From an uncultured Phascolarctobacterium sp. (GTDB taxonomy: Bacteria > Bacillota > Negativicutes > Acidaminococcales > Acidaminococcaceae), in assembly GCA_900551745.1 (NCBI GenBank), contig URXA01000001.1, forward strand, positions 213,481-277,480: a stretch of 64,000 nt of DNA. The letters run 5' to 3'. The first letter of the stretch is position 1; each line of letters opens with the position of its first letter. Position numbers and translations under genes: made by a program. Shown in pieces: positions 33,960 through 44,848 of this stretch. A model generated the notes under the pieces. That model was not told the origin of the DNA. It did no database searches and saw nothing but the letters and a program-made list of their open reading frames with translations.

Positions 33960-35816
33960 TTACCGCCGTTTGTTCATTTTAGGGTTGAATGTAATTTTGC
34001 TGTGACGTGCTTTTGGATTATATGAAGAAGATATTTTCAGTAAACATTTCGCATCATCGCCAATAAGGTCACCACGATTAGTCTGCTGCAAAGCTTCCTT
34101 AACCAACTGACGGTTTTTAGGATTTTTATATTGCATCAGAGCACGCTGCATCGCTTTATCGTGAGGATTACGGGCAACAAAAACCTTTTTGCCAGTTTCA
34201 GGATTGATACCGGAATAATACATTGCTGTCGATGCGCTTCCTGGAGTTGGGATAAAATCCTGCACCTGTTCAGGCTGATGTCCGATATCCCTCAGAAATT
34301 CACTTAATTCAACTGCATCACGCAGAGTACAGCCGGGATGACTGGAGATAAAGTAAGGTACTAAAAACTGTTTTAGACCTATCTCTTGATTTTTCTTATT
34401 AAAAGCACGCATAAACTTTAGGTAAACAGATTTACCAGGCTTGCCCATATTGGCTAAGGCATGTTCTGCTACGTGCTCTGGAGCAACTTTCAATTGTCCA
34501 CTGACATGATAACGGCATAATTCATCTAAGAAACGATCATTTTTGTCTGCCAGCAAATAATCGTAACGGATACCGGAACGAACAAATACTTTCTTTATTC
34601 CAGGAAGCGCACGAACTTTTTGAAGCAGTGCTATATAATCGCTGTGGTCAGTATCAAGATTAGGACATGGTTTTGGAAACAGACACTGCCTATCGCGACA
34701 AACTCCTACTTCTAATTGCTTGGTACAGGAAGGATGCCTGAAATTAGCAGTAGGCCCACCAACATCATGTATATATCCCTTAAAATTTGGAAGTGCAGTG
34801 ATTTTTTTTGCTTCACGAATGATAGATTCATGACTGCGTGTCTGGATTATTCTTCCCTGATGAGAATGAATAGCACAGAAAGAACAACTGCCAAAACAGC
34901 CACGGCAACTGATCACACTAAACTGTACCTCTTCTATTGCAGGCACTCCTCCGTATTTTTCGTAAGACGGATGATAAGTACGCATATAATCCAAATCATA
35001 AATAGCATCCATTTCTTCCTGTGACAAAGGAAATGGCACTTGATTTTGAACAACAAATTTTTTGCCATTCTTTTGGACAACAATCTTACCTGAAAATGGA
35101 TCAAGTTCTTTACTTTGCAGATTATAAGCTTTAGCAAACGCTTCCCTGTCTTTTAATATATCTTCTAATGCAGGTAATTCGATAAATTCATCTATCAATT
35201 GTAAATCATCTGCTAAATAAGCTGTACCACGTACATAATGGATATCTTCGATAACGGCTCCGCCGGCTAAATAGTCAGCAATTTCAACGATCTGCTTTTC
35301 ACCCATACCATATATCAATAGGTCGGCATTGCTTTCGACTAAAATTGACGGCAAAATCTTATTTTCCCAATAATCAAAGTGCGCAAATCTGCGCAAACTA
35401 GCTTCGATTCCTCCGATAATAACCGGCATTTTCGGCCATAAGCGTTTTATTTGCTGTGAGTAAACAACAGTAGCATGATCAGGTCGCTTCCCCATCTCAC
35501 CACCAGGTGTATATACATCTTTTTTTCTTGGCTTTTTAGCAGCAGTATAGTGGCAAAGCATTGAGTCAAGATTCCCACCTGAAATAAGTACTGCCAGACG
35601 GGGTTTGCCCAGCGCCTCAAAATTTTTCAACTCGCGCCAATCAGGCTGACATAACAAGGCGACTTTATAACCCTGCGCTTCTAATACACGACAGATAACA
35701 GCCGGTCCAAAAGAAGGATGATCAACATAGGCATCGCCGCTGATAAATAAAAAATCTATTTGTTCCCAGCCGCGGGCATTGATATCTTCCCGTGAAATCG
35801 GCAAAAATTCTTTCAT
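33960..35816 (-). CDS. YgiQ-family radical-SAM protein
   Basis: Radical-SAM protein of 618 residues matching the YgiQ family in length and layout: an N-terminal B12-binding-like region (LFISGDAYVDHPSFGPAVI), the cluster motif C-x3-C-x2-C in SCRGCFGSCSFCAIHSHQ near 300, and a C-terminal DUF3362 region (DFIPTPGSASTAMYYSG, RNPHDKAMQRALMQ). The reaction is unknown in the family. The ribosome binding site is poor (no clear GGAG before the ATG), suggesting coupling to rodZ, 21 bases upstream. Confidence 0.9.
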   Translation of the reverse strand: MKEFLPISREDINARGWEQIDFLFISGDAYVDHPSFGPAVICRVLEAQGYKVALLCQPDWRELKNFEALGKPRLAVLISGGNLDSMLCHYTAAKKPRKKDVYTPGGEMGKRPDHATVVYSQQIKRLWPKMPVIIGGIEASLRRFAHFDYWENKILPSILVESNADLLIYGMGEKQIVEIADYLAGGAVIEDIHYVRGTAYLADDLQLIDEFIELPALEDILKDREAFAKAYNLQSKELDPFSGKIVVQKNGKKFVVQNQVPFPLSQEEMDAIYDLDYMRTYHPSYEKYGGVPAIEEVQFSVISCRGCFGSCSFCAIHSHQGRIIQTRSHESIIREAKKITALPNFKGYIHDVGGPTANFRHPSCTKQLEVGVCRDRQCLFPKPCPNLDTDHSDYIALLQKVRALPGIKKVFVRSGIRYDYLLADKNDRFLDELCRYHVSGQLKVAPEHVAEHALANMGKPGKSVYLKFMRAFNKKNQEIGLKQFLVPYFISSHPGCTLRDAVELSEFLRDIGHQPEQVQDFIPTPGSASTAMYYSGINPETGKKVFVARNPHDKAMQRALMQYKNPKNRQLVKEALQQTNRGDLIGDDAKCLLKISSSYNPKARHSKITFNPKMNKRR

Positions 35817-35837
35817 TAGGATTTCTGGCCTCCGATA

Positions 35838-36686
35838 TTATTTCTTATATTCTTTAACGATAACTCCATCAACTTTTTCAGCTGGAACAGGCTTACCGTT
35901 AACAGCAATTTGCATTGCCTTAATGTTGCCATATTTTACAATAATTTTTTTGTTTGCAGAGAAATTTTTTTCCTGATTACTGACCAAAGTTCCTTCAAAA
36001 ACTTTTTCTCCATCTACAGTAACCTCTACCCAGCATCTGTCGTTACAAAACATATAGAGATTTAGATTGTTTTTATCAGGAATAGCTTGTTTCTGCTGTT
36101 CCTGTTTATTATCAGCAGGCTCTTTCTGTGCTTTAACAGCAGCTGCTTGTTCAGCGCGTTCTTTAGCCTTTTTGGCATCTGCTTCTATTTTTGCTTTTTC
36201 CTGCTCAGATATTTCATTGCTTTTGGCAGTATCATCACTTAAGGCTGATTGTTTTGGTGTCACAACATTTTCTGGTTGATCACTGTTGCTGAATAAGAAA
36301 ATATAACCGGCGGCAGCAATTATAACTAACAACACAAATGACAACAGATAAGTAAAAATATTTGAAGAATTTTTTTGCGGTTTTAGATGAGGAGTAACGC
36401 TTATTTTAGAAGTTGTACGGATTTCAGCTGGTTTTATTTCTTCCGGATCAACACCTGCGCAGGCAGCTTTGTAAATCGTAACTAATTCTGGACCGTTGAG
36501 ACCTAGATAATTACCATAAGTGCGTATAATTCCTTTAGTAAAAACATCACCCGGAATTTTAGAGTAATCACCTGCTTCAATAGCCGCTAGATAGATTTTT
36601 CGGATACTGGTAGCTTCTTCTACCTGCTCTAAAGAAAGTCCTTTATCAAGTCTGGTATTTTTTAGAATTTCTCCTATATTATCCAT
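35838..36686 (-). CDS. rodZ: RodZ-like cell-shape protein
   Basis: A 282-residue membrane protein with an N-terminal helix-turn-helix (GEILKNTRLDKGLSLEQVEEAT) of the Xre/HTH_25 type, a single membrane helix at ~108-130, a Lys/Ala/Gln-rich linker, and a C-terminal DUF4115 domain (CWVEVTVDGEKVFEGTL). RodZ links MreB to the membrane and guides elongation. It lies just behind ftsK. The highly charged linker (~150-210) is likely coiled or disordered. Confidence 0.88.
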   Translation of the reverse strand: MDNIGEILKNTRLDKGLSLEQVEEATSIRKIYLAAIEAGDYSKIPGDVFTKGIIRTYGNYLGLNGPELVTIYKAACAGVDPEEIKPAEIRTTSKISVTPHLKPQKNSSNIFTYLLSFVLLVIIAAAGYIFLFSNSDQPENVVTPKQSALSDDTAKSNEISEQEKAKIEADAKKAKERAEQAAAVKAQKEPADNKQEQQKQAIPDKNNLNLYMFCNDRCWVEVTVDGEKVFEGTLVSNQEKNFSANKKIIVKYGNIKAMQIAVNGKPVPAEKVDGVIVKEYKK

Positions 36687-36709
36687 AAGCTTACCCTCCT
36701 CTATCGTAT

Positions 36710-39154
36710 TTATTGCGCTGTAAAAAAACGTTCTTCTATTTCATGACGCGACATAATTAATTCGCGGGGTTTGCTACCAACAGACTGACCTACGATACCA
36801 AGTTCTTCCATACAATCAACTAAGCGTGCAGCGCGTGTATAACCGATTCTAAATTTACGCTGCAGCATTGAAGAAGATGCCTGACCAGTATCCATGACTA
36901 AACGGACTGCATCTTCAAAAAGCTCGTCGCTCATCAAATCGTTGCCATTTTCAGACGCTGTGTTAGAACCTTTAGCATCACTTTCTAGTGCCTGTTGAGT
37001 AACTTCTTCTGAATATTCGACTGGTATGGATTGTTTCTTGATAAAATCAACAATTTTATTTAATTCAACATCACTTACAAAAGCACCTTGTACACGTACA
37101 GGTTTATTTGTACCGATGGGATAAAAAAGCATATCGCCTTTGCCCAAGAGTTTTTCAGCACCGCCCATATCTAAAATAGTGCGGGAATCTGTCTGTGAAG
37201 AAACAGCAAAAGCAATACGTGAAGGAATGTTTGCTTTTACAATCCCTGTGATAACATCGACAGACGGACGCTGCGTTGCCAAAATAAGATGGATACCAGC
37301 TGCGCGGGCTTTTTGAGCCAAACGCAGAATAGCATCTTCTACATCTACTTTAGCCACCATCATCAAATCTGCTAATTCGTCAATAATAATTACGATAAAG
37401 GGCATTTTTTCAGCTGCCTGTGCATTATAGCTGTTTATTTCACGCACATGATTATCAGCAAAAGCCTTGTAACGGCGTTCCATCTCAGCAACAGCCCAAT
37501 GTAAGGCTGAAGCAGCTTTTTTGGAATCAGTAACAACAGGAGTCAGTAAATGCGGAATACCATTATAATTAGAAAGTTCAACAACCTTAGGGTCAACTAA
37601 GATCATTTTGACTTCTTCAGGACGGGCTTTATACAAAATACCGGCAATGATCGTATTAATACATACAGATTTACCGGACCCAGTAGAACCGGCAACAAGC
37701 ATATGGGGCATTTTAGAAAGGTCTACCATAATAATGTTACCGCTGATATCCTTACCAAGCCCAACACAAAGTTTTGACTCTGTTTTACGAACTAAATCGC
37801 AGTCAACTACCTCTCTGAAAAATACCGGATCATTTTTTCGATTCGGAACTTCGATGCCAATGGCAGCTTTGCCTGGTATAGGAGCTTCGATACGAACACC
37901 TGAGGCAGCAAGTTTCAGTGCTATATCGTCTGCTAAGTTTACTACTGAACTTACTTTAACGCCGGGAGCAGGTTCCAGTTCAAATCTGGTGACGGAAGGA
38001 CCGCGGGTAACAGCGACGACGCTGGCGCGAACGCGGAAATCTTCAAGTGTCTGTTCTAAAATAGCACATTGTTCTCTGATATCCTCTTCGGTGTGCTTAT
38101 CTTTGGAAACATACGGAGGATTAAGTAACTCCAAAGGTGGAAACAAGTATGTACTTGTTTCTGCTGCCGGCAGAGTTTCTGTTTTTACTTTTTCACTGAC
38201 AGCCTTTTTAGGAACCGGGCTGGCAGCAGAAGTATTTTTATCGGCAGTATCAATGATCTTTATATCGCCAGAAGTCTGATTTTTATAAGGATTAAGAAAA
38301 TCATGCTCTGGCATTGGTACTGCTGTTTCTTTTGGTTTGTTAAAATCTATAATCGGCCTTGTAATAATATGAGGCTCATTTTTCTCAGCAATAGGAAATT
38401 TTTCGATAAATGTTTGTTCATCATCAAAAAATGCTTCTTCATTTTCAGCTTTGCTTTCATTTCTGCCAACAGCTTTTCGAATGATTTGTTTAAACTGGCT
38501 TTCTTTTTTGATTCCTGAAGTAAAACCTGCGAAATCGTCACTGTTGTAAGGATTAACAGTGTTCAAAACTTCAATATTTTTGAAATCAGAAGTTTCAGAA
38601 GTAGTTTCATTATCCGAATTTTGGTAAGTTACGATATTTTTGGCTTTTCTACCAGCGGTTTCTGCCGAAGCCTTTAAAGACAATTTTCCCGTTAATAAAA
38701 CGCTACAGATGATACCTGCAAGCAAAATTATCAATGCTCCAGCCGTTCCTGACAAACGTCTTAATGCTAAAAGAAAAGTTCCACCCAACAAGCCGCCGCC
38801 TTCTTTAAGCTGTTCAGGAACCAGTTCTTCCCCGACAGGTACAAAAACATGATGAGCTGTGCCTAAAAGGCACAGCATCAATAGTGTTAGGGCTAATCCT
38901 TTTTTTGAAATACCAATTCCCTTGTGGGAAAAAGAAAATCTAATACCAATAACTATGAAAGCGAGCGGAAACAAAAACGCCCCTTTACCTAAAGTATAGT
39001 TCATAACTTTATCTATAAAAGCACCTATTGTTCCTGTAGGAAGCCCAAAATAAGCTGCTGCTGCAAAACATCCTAAAGCAAGCAAAAGAACGCCGCTTAT
39101 TTCCAAACGACTGTTATTCTGTTGTTCTGTACGTTCTGCTTTGGTTCTTCTCAA
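36710..39154 (-). CDS. ftsK: DNA translocase FtsK/SpoIIIE
   Basis: Septal DNA pump that clears chromosomes from the division plane and activates XerCD at dif. Four N-terminal membrane helices occupy residues ~20-165, then a linker, then the motor with Walker [10 protein letters not shown] and Walker [12 protein letters not shown]. The C-terminal gamma winged helix ([22 protein letters not shown]) reads polar DNA motifs. The longest frame starts at GTG 39163, but that GTG is part of GAGGTG; TTG 39154 lies 6 bases behind this site and is preferred (814 residues). The dif site is 12 kb away. Confidence 0.92.
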   Translation of the reverse strand: MRRTKAERTEQQNNSRLEISGVLLLALGCFAAAAYFGLPTGTIGAFIDKVMNYTLGKGAFLFPLAFIVIGIRFSFSHKGIGISKKGLALTLLMLCLLGTAHHVFVPVGEELVPEQLKEGGGLLGGTFLLALRRLSGTAGALIILLAGIICSVLLTGKLSLKASAETAGRKAKNIVTYQNSDNETTSETSDFKNIEVLNTVNPYNSDDFAGFTSGIKKESQFKQIIRKAVGRNESKAENEEAFFDDEQTFIEKFPIAEKNEPHIITRPIIDFNKPKETAVPMPEHDFLNPYKNQTSGDIKIIDTADKNTSAASPVPKKAVSEKVKTETLPAAETSTYLFPPLELLNPPYVSKDKHTEEDIREQCAILEQTLEDFRVRASVVAVTRGPSVTRFELEPAPGVKVSSVVNLADDIALKLAASGVRIEAPIPGKAAIGIEVPNRKNDPVFFREVVDCDLVRKTESKLCVGLGKDISGNIIMVDLSKMPHMLVAGSTGSGKSVCINTIIAGILYKARPEEVKMILVDPKVVELSNYNGIPHLLTPVVTDSKKAASALHWAVAEMERRYKAFADNHVREINSYNAQAAEKMPFIVIIIDELADLMMVAKVDVEDAILRLAQKARAAGIHLILATQRPSVDVITGIVKANIPSRIAFAVSSQTDSRTILDMGGAEKLLGKGDMLFYPIGTNKPVRVQGAFVSDVELNKIVDFIKKQSIPVEYSEEVTQQALESDAKGSNTASENGNDLMSDELFEDAVRLVMDTGQASSSMLQRKFRIGYTRAARLVDCMEELGIVGQSVGSKPRELIMSRHEIEERFFTAQ

Positions 39155-39176
39155 ATTAGGCACCTCATTTACAACA

Positions 39177-40841
39177 TTAGATCTCCATTATAATAGGCAA
39201 AATCATCGGTCTTCTGCGTGTTTTTTCGTATAAAAATCTGCCAAGTGAATCGCGGACAGCAGATTTTATAACAGACCATTCAGAAACATTACTCTGTTCG
39301 CATTTGTCAAGAGCCTGCTGAACTTTCTCTTTGGCTGTTTCCATCAAGCCCTCTGCTTCACGCACATAAACAAAGCCGCGAGAAACTATATCCGGACCGG
39401 AAACTACAGTGCAGGTATCCTTATCGATAGTAACGACAACTATCATGATACCATCCTGGGACAGCTGTCTGCGGTCACGCAGAACGATATTACCAACATC
39501 GCCTACGCCGAGTCCGTCTACAAGTACTTTACCGGAAGGGACGCGGCCATTGATACCAATACTATTGCGTGTTAATTCAATGATTGAACCGTTTTCGCCT
39601 ACGACGATATTCTCGCGCGGCATACCCAGGCTTCCTGCAAGCTGTGCATGCTTGATCAAATGTCTGTATTCTCCATGCACAGGAATAAAGAATTTAGGAC
39701 GCACCAGATTATGCATCATTTTGATTTCTTCCTGACTGGCATGACCGGAAACGTGTACGCCATTGCTTTTTTCATAAATAACATCGGCACCGAGTTTATA
39801 CAAATGGTCTATTGTTCTGGAAACAAGTTTTTCATTGCCTGGAATAGGTGTTGCAGAAATAATTACAGTGTCTCCGGGAACAATATCAACTTTTTTATGA
39901 TCGGACATAGCCATCCTTGTTAAAGCAGACATAGGCTCTCCCTGGCTGCCGGTAGTAATGATAACTATTTTATCAGGAGTATAGTTGCTGCTCTCATCAA
40001 TGTCGATCAGTACGCCTTCAGGTATTTTTAAATACCCTAATTCCATGGAAATATTTACTACATTTACCATGCTGCGCCCGATAACTGCTACTTTACGTTT
40101 ATAACGAACAGCGCTGTCAACTACCTGCTGGATGCGATGGACGTTTGACGAGAAGGTAGCGACGATAATACGGTTTTTAGCATAACGAAATTCATCATCA
40201 AAAGTCTGCCCAACTATTTTTTCACTTTGTGTATAACCGGGGCGTTCGGCATTGGTGCTGTCAGCCATTAAAGCCAGTACACCCTGATCGCCGAACTCTG
40301 CGAATTTATTAAATTCAGTTACCTGTCCGTCTACAGGAGTCTGGTCAAATTTAAAATCACCGGTATGAATGATAATTCCAATGGGAGTATGAATCGCCAA
40401 AGCAACTGCATCGGGAATACTATGGTTAACACGTATAAATTCAACTTTGAAATTTCCTGCGTGAATTTTATCTCCGGGTTTGATGATTTTACATGCTTCA
40501 GAGCTGACTCCGTTTTCTTTCAATCTTCCCTGCAGAATACCTAAAGTCAAAGCAGTTCCGTAAACCGGGGCGCCGATCTGTTTCATAACATACGGTAAAG
40601 CACCGATATGATCTTCGTGCCCATGTGTCAAGAAGATCGCTTTAACCTTGTCTTTGTTCTCCACTAAATAAGTAATATCAGGAATAACAAGATCGATTCC
40701 CAGCATATCATCTTCTGGGAACATCAAACCGGCATCGACGAGAATTATATCGTCGCCATAACGGAACACAGTCATGTTCTTACCGATTTCTCCCAATCCG
40801 CCCAAGGGAATAATATTTAATTTACTTTGTATTTTACTCAA
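39177..40841 (-). CDS. rnj: Ribonuclease J
   Basis: Metallo-beta-lactamase-type ribonuclease with 5'-exo and endo activity, central to mRNA decay in Bacillota. The 554 residues hold the zinc motif [14 protein letters not shown] near 75, [11 protein letters not shown], the beta-CASP domain with [11 protein letters not shown], and the C-terminal domain ending in a DNA/RNA-contacting [11 protein letters not shown] start 40841 after GGAGGTG. It opens the long operon through ftsK to the DEAD helicase. Confidence 0.94.
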   Translation of the reverse strand: MSKIQSKLNIIPLGGLGEIGKNMTVFRYGDDIILVDAGLMFPEDDMLGIDLVIPDITYLVENKDKVKAIFLTHGHEDHIGALPYVMKQIGAPVYGTALTLGILQGRLKENGVSSEACKIIKPGDKIHAGNFKVEFIRVNHSIPDAVALAIHTPIGIIIHTGDFKFDQTPVDGQVTEFNKFAEFGDQGVLALMADSTNAERPGYTQSEKIVGQTFDDEFRYAKNRIIVATFSSNVHRIQQVVDSAVRYKRKVAVIGRSMVNVVNISMELGYLKIPEGVLIDIDESSNYTPDKIVIITTGSQGEPMSALTRMAMSDHKKVDIVPGDTVIISATPIPGNEKLVSRTIDHLYKLGADVIYEKSNGVHVSGHASQEEIKMMHNLVRPKFFIPVHGEYRHLIKHAQLAGSLGMPRENIVVGENGSIIELTRNSIGINGRVPSGKVLVDGLGVGDVGNIVLRDRRQLSQDGIMIVVVTIDKDTCTVVSGPDIVSRGFVYVREAEGLMETAKEKVQQALDKCEQSNVSEWSVIKSAVRDSLGRFLYEKTRRRPMILPIIMEI

Positions 40842-40938
40842 AAAAAATACACCTCCAAAATTTTTTTAATTTATTTCCGTACAAGTATTTAGACCTCTAG
40901 TAATAAAATCTATTAACCGCACACCTACTCTACCGTAT

Positions 40939-40967
40939 ATTATACATTAAACAATGCAGAAAAACAA
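40939..40967 (-). promoter_or_regulatory. Promoter of the rnj operon
   Basis: On the - strand TTGTTT (40967-40962) and TATAAT (40944-40939) are 17 bases apart, about 90 bases before the rnj start. The long leader holds no clear riboswitch that I can see. Confidence 0.65.
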
Positions 40968-41022
40968 ATGTTTAATCAATTATCAGCAAATTTTTATTGT
41001 AAAGATTCCGTGAACTGAGCAT

Positions 41023-41057
41023 AAAAAAACAAGCATACCTTTTAAGGTATGCTTGTT
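41023..41057 (-). terminator. Terminator of the TRAP operon
   Basis: AACAAGCATACCTT (41028-41041) pairs with AAGGTATGCTTGTT (41044-41057). On the - strand the hairpin is followed by TTTTTTTAT, ending the transporter transcript. Confidence 0.9.
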
Positions 41058-41064
41058 GAAGCTC

Positions 41065-43014
41065 TTACAAATCTTCACCGTGGTTTTCGATCGGACCTTT
41101 ATTTTTATTCATACGCTGCCAGAAGAAAGCGACTGCAAGAATAACGATACCGATAGAGTCGGTAACAGCGCCAGGAATGATCATATTCAAACCGCCGATA
41201 AAGAATAAAAGTCTTTGCAAAATACTGAGCTTAGACTGGCAGAACCCAATCATGGCAATTGATACGCCCCACATACCAATAATCGCCGTTGCACAGGCAA
41301 AAGTGATCGTAAAGGGAGTTGCATCAATCATAAGCAATTCAGGTGCCAGAACAAAAATATACGGAACGATAAAAGCCGCTATTGCCAATTTTGCTGCAGC
41401 AAAACCTGTCTTCATTGGATCGGCACCGGAGATACCGGCACCAGCATAAGCTGCCAAAGCAACCGGAGGGGTTACGTCAGCAACGATACCAAAGTAGAAG
41501 GCAAACATATGCGCTGCCAAAACAGGAACATCCATCTGCACCAGAGCAGGAGCAGCAATCGTAGACGTAATAACATAGTTAGCGGTAGTCGGTACGCCCA
41601 TACCAAGGATCAAAGAAGTGATCATGGTAAAGAACATCGCCGGCAATAAGTTACCGCCAGCCAGATCAAGCAAAGCAGTAGCTAATTTAAGGCCAACGCC
41701 TGTTTTGGTTACGACACCGATAATAACACCGGCAGTAGCACAGGCAATCAAAACACCCAGAACTCCTTTAGAGCCTTCGATCAAGCCTTTGACAACATCA
41801 CCAAAGCTGATTCGTGTAGATTTTCTGAGACAAGAACAGATCAGAGTAAGTCCTATCGCCCACAAAGCAGCACGCATCGGCGTGTAACCGGATACCAACA
41901 AGTAAACGATGATCGCCAGCGGTAAAATCAAATGGCCTTTTTCCATAAACAGTTTACTGAATTTAGGCAATTGATCACGAGGGGTTCCTTTGAGTCCAAA
42001 CTTTTTAGCTTCATAATGTACGCCCATCCAGACACCGATATAATAGAGCAGTGCCGGAATAACGGCAGCTTTAACAACTTCGATATAAGGAACGCCGACA
42101 AATTCTGCCATCAAGAATGCAGCCGCTCCCATAACAGGAGGCATCAGCTGCCCGCCGGTAGAAGCGGCAGCTTCTACTGCGCCTGCGAAAGCAGGACGAT
42201 AGCCTAATTTCTTCATCATCGGAATCGTAAAGGCGCCCGTACCAGCTACGTTTGCAACAGAACTGCCTGATACTGTCCCTATCAAACCGGATGATAATAC
42301 GGCAACTTTAGCAGGTCCGCCTGCGGCCCAGCCGGCAACAGCGTTAGCCAGGTCGATAAACAGTTTGCCCAGACCAGTAGCTTCCAAATAGGAACCAAAT
42401 AAGATAAAGAGATAAATAAATGTCGAAGATACGCCAAGCGGAGTACCAAAAATACCTTCTGTAGTAAAGAAAAGATGATCGAACATCTCCTGCACACCCA
42501 CGCCGCGATGTGCAAGGATCCCCGGCATATAGGGTCCGGCAAAAGCATAAAACATAAAAAACAGTGCAACTGTAAGCATAGGCCAGCCTACAACACGTCG
42601 AGCTGCTTCAAACAGAAGCAAGGTGCCAATAAAAGCGATGCTGAAATCAAATTCAGTATTCATACCGGCTCTTAAAACAAGTTCATCGTAAAAAATTACA
42701 ATATAAAGAGCACTGGCAACACTTAGAACAGCGAAAATAACATCAAGCGGATGCATTACAGATCTGGACCAGTTTTTTCTGCCCGGATACAGCAGATAAA
42801 TCAAAGAAAATCCAAATGCCAAATGGATAGCTCTCTGTAAGTGTGCATCAAGTACACCGAAAGTTGCGGTATACAATTGAAAAACGGCGAAGGCAATACA
42901 GATAAAAGAGATTAATTTGTCCCACATTCCCGTTAAATTACGTTTGTCAGACTCTTTGTCAAACTTTTGCAGGACTTCTTCTGCTGACATAGTTGTTTTA
43001 TCTTGTTCACTCAT
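41065..43014 (-). CDS. TRAP transporter fused permease (DctQ-DctM, TAXI type)
   Basis: Integral membrane protein of 649 residues, a fusion of the small (four-helix) and large (twelve-helix) TRAP permease subunits typical of TAXI systems. The large part has the repeated glycine-rich motifs FGSYLEATGLGKLFIDLA, GTVSGSSVANVAGTGAFTIP and GMGVPTTANYVI. It would import an organic acid delivered by the TAXI receptor, driven by a sodium or proton gradient. It is last in a three-gene operon with the receptor and a DUF1850 protein. Confidence 0.93.
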   Translation of the reverse strand: MSEQDKTTMSAEEVLQKFDKESDKRNLTGMWDKLISFICIAFAVFQLYTATFGVLDAHLQRAIHLAFGFSLIYLLYPGRKNWSRSVMHPLDVIFAVLSVASALYIVIFYDELVLRAGMNTEFDFSIAFIGTLLLFEAARRVVGWPMLTVALFFMFYAFAGPYMPGILAHRGVGVQEMFDHLFFTTEGIFGTPLGVSSTFIYLFILFGSYLEATGLGKLFIDLANAVAGWAAGGPAKVAVLSSGLIGTVSGSSVANVAGTGAFTIPMMKKLGYRPAFAGAVEAAASTGGQLMPPVMGAAAFLMAEFVGVPYIEVVKAAVIPALLYYIGVWMGVHYEAKKFGLKGTPRDQLPKFSKLFMEKGHLILPLAIIVYLLVSGYTPMRAALWAIGLTLICSCLRKSTRISFGDVVKGLIEGSKGVLGVLIACATAGVIIGVVTKTGVGLKLATALLDLAGGNLLPAMFFTMITSLILGMGVPTTANYVITSTIAAPALVQMDVPVLAAHMFAFYFGIVADVTPPVALAAYAGAGISGADPMKTGFAAAKLAIAAFIVPYIFVLAPELLMIDATPFTITFACATAIIGMWGVSIAMIGFCQSKLSILQRLLFFIGGLNMIIPGAVTDSIGIVILAVAFFWQRMNKNKGPIENHGEDL

Positions 43015-43042
43015 TCTGCCCTCTCCTCCCCTTTTGCAAAAT

Positions 43043-43573
43043 TTAATTTAACCAATATTGATAACGTTTTTCTGCCTTGATTTCAACCAAGGTTCCTTGT
43101 CCATATAGATCGCAAAGATCATAGACTTTATTTTTATGTATAATACGAGGCTTTGCTTGTACGGCAGTTCTTAATTTTACAGTCTTATAAGGCCGATTCA
43201 TTTTTAAGATAAACTTACCGTCAGGAGTATTAGTCAAAATTCCTTCTGCAGGTGAATATGGCAGCCCTACACCCAGTGATTGATACCGTGTATACGTCAT
43301 AACCATATCATCTGCACCGTTAACTCTAAAAAATTCTTCCACCGTCGTCAACTGGACCGAATGGGTGAATGCAATATTCCATTCTTCTCCTATTTCTGCA
43401 GTAAAACATTGTTTTGGTAATCCATCTTCGGGATTAATAGAAACTACTAATTGGTTGGCATACCAAAACAATATTCCCAAACCAACTAATACAGTAACTG
43501 ATATCAGAATTATTTTTTTAGAAAAAGACCGATTACCGGAAGTTCCCGGCAACCGGTCTCTCAGGTTCAGCAT
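43043..43573 (-). CDS. DUF1850 protein of the TAXI operon
   Basis: A 176-residue protein with one N-terminal membrane helix (~21-39) and an extracytoplasmic DUF1850 domain (IAFTHSVQLTTVEEFFRV, GVGLPYSPAEG). DUF1850 genes are regularly found between TAXI receptor and fused permease genes, as here, so it is probably a transporter accessory; its function is not known. The ribosome binding site is weak. Confidence 0.85.
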   Translation of the reverse strand: MLNLRDRLPGTSGNRSFSKKIILISVTVLVGLGILFWYANQLVVSINPEDGLPKQCFTAEIGEEWNIAFTHSVQLTTVEEFFRVNGADDMVMTYTRYQSLGVGLPYSPAEGILTNTPDGKFILKMNRPYKTVKLRTAVQAKPRIIHKNKVYDLCDLYGQGTLVEIKAEKRYQYWLN

Positions 43574-43589
43574 ATAAAATATTTAACTC

Positions 43590-44564
43590 TTATTTTTCTT
43601 TCAAGTATTTTTCTGCACCCGGATTAACAGGAACGGACATGCCGTCCAATGCGGTCGCTTTAGAAACTGCATTAGCTACAGAATGAGCTGCTTTCAAACG
43701 ATCAAGATTGCTGAAAATAGCTTTTGTGATAGCATAGCCGGTATCAGCATCCATTTTATCAGTTACTGCCAACATAGCACGAACTGCGATTGCCTGAACG
43801 TCAGCTTCTTGATTCGGGTAAGTTTTAGCTGCAATAGTAAGTTTGGTATAGAAAGGATATTTTGCAATCAAAGCGTCAGCTTTATCGCTGTCAACCGGCA
43901 GCAAGACTACAGTATTTTGAGTTGCTATATCCTGAATAGCTGCGGTCGGATGGCCTGCAGTTACGAACGCAACGTCAACATTGCCGTCTTTTAATGCATT
44001 GGAAGCTTCTGCGAAAGAGAGGTATTGAACTTTGATATCATCATAAGTGATACCATAAGCTTCGAGTATCTGGCGGGCATTAGCTTCAGTACCAGAACCA
44101 GCGGCACCTACTGCAACGCGTTTGCCTTTAACATCATTAAGAGATTTAATACCACTTTTATCCAAAGTCACGATTTGTATCGTTTCGGGATACAAAGTCG
44201 CCAAGCCCTGGATACTGGGGACTTTTTTATCTTTGAACATTTCTGAACCGTTAACAGCATAATAAGCGATGTCATTTTGCACAAAAGCGATATCGACTTT
44301 ATCCTGCTGCAACAAGTTGATATTTGCTACAGATGCACCAGTGGATTGTGCTGAAGCATTAGCGCCGGGAACATTTTTATTCAAAATGTCAGCGATAGCG
44401 CCTCCCAATGGGAAATATGTACCAGCTGTGCCGCCGGTAGCAATATTAATGAATTTTTGCGCAGCCGGTTTTTTCTCGTCCTTTTTGTCAGAACCACCGC
44501 CGCAGCCGGCTGCCATAGTAGCAAAGACCATGATTGCCATCAGAAAAGCTAAAAGTTTTTTCAT
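43590..44564 (-). CDS. TAXI-family TRAP solute-binding lipoprotein
   Basis: Extracytoplasmic receptor of the TRAP system, 324 residues. The signal peptide ends in a lipobox (MAAGC) followed by a GGGSDKKDEKK linker, so it is membrane-tethered. The TAXI signature is FINIATGGTAGTYFPLGGAIAD, followed by GASVANINLLQ and GSGTEANARQILEAYG. Members bind C4-/C5-dicarboxylates, glutamate or related acids; the ligand is not predictable. GAGGAGGGG precedes the ATG. Confidence 0.93.
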   Translation of the reverse strand: MKKLLAFLMAIMVFATMAAGCGGGSDKKDEKKPAAQKFINIATGGTAGTYFPLGGAIADILNKNVPGANASAQSTGASVANINLLQQDKVDIAFVQNDIAYYAVNGSEMFKDKKVPSIQGLATLYPETIQIVTLDKSGIKSLNDVKGKRVAVGAAGSGTEANARQILEAYGITYDDIKVQYLSFAEASNALKDGNVDVAFVTAGHPTAAIQDIATQNTVVLLPVDSDKADALIAKYPFYTKLTIAAKTYPNQEADVQAIAVRAMLAVTDKMDADTGYAITKAIFSNLDRLKAAHSVANAVSKATALDGMSVPVNPGAEKYLKEK

Positions 44565-44702
44565 AGGATCCCCTCCTCATTTTTTAGTGTACACAGTTAT
44601 ATAATGAAAAACAAAAGCTTATTTTTCAAATGACTATGCCACTTTACTTACTTAGTTTAATTCGATAAATTTCTATAAAATCCTGCAAGTTCGAAGAAGC
44701 TC

Positions 44703-44720
44703 TATATTGTATACAATATA
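44703..44720. promoter_or_regulatory. 18-bp perfect palindrome, GntR-like operator
   Basis: TATATTGTATACAATATA reads the same on both strands. The core TTGTATACAA resembles operators of GntR/FCD regulators, which often control TRAP operons (inference). No GntR gene is in the window. Confidence 0.55.
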
Positions 44721-44750
44721 CTTTATCTGTTTTTCTTAAATTTTGCTGCT

Positions 44751-44779
44751 TTGCTAAAATTAAAAGAATATGGTATTAT
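44751..44779 (+). promoter_or_regulatory. Promoter of the EF-hand protein gene
   Basis: TTGCTA (44751-44756) and TATTAT (44774-44779) with a 17-base spacer, about 65 bases before the ATG. Confidence 0.6.
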
Positions 44780-44848
44780 ATATATCGTTATCAAATATTC
44801 AAAGGGCAATAACTTCCCTTGCCAATAAGAGAAAAGGATGTGTGTTTT

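Larger units (their letters stand above)
44565..44848. other. Divergent control region, TRAP operon / EF-hand gene
   Basis: 284 non-coding bases. A perfect palindrome lies at 44703-44720. A related 8-base core, TGTACACA (44588-44595), sits just upstream of the receptor gene's ribosome binding site. The TRAP promoter itself is unclear: TTGAAA (44629-44624 on the -) with an AT-rich -10 is possible. Confidence 0.5.
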
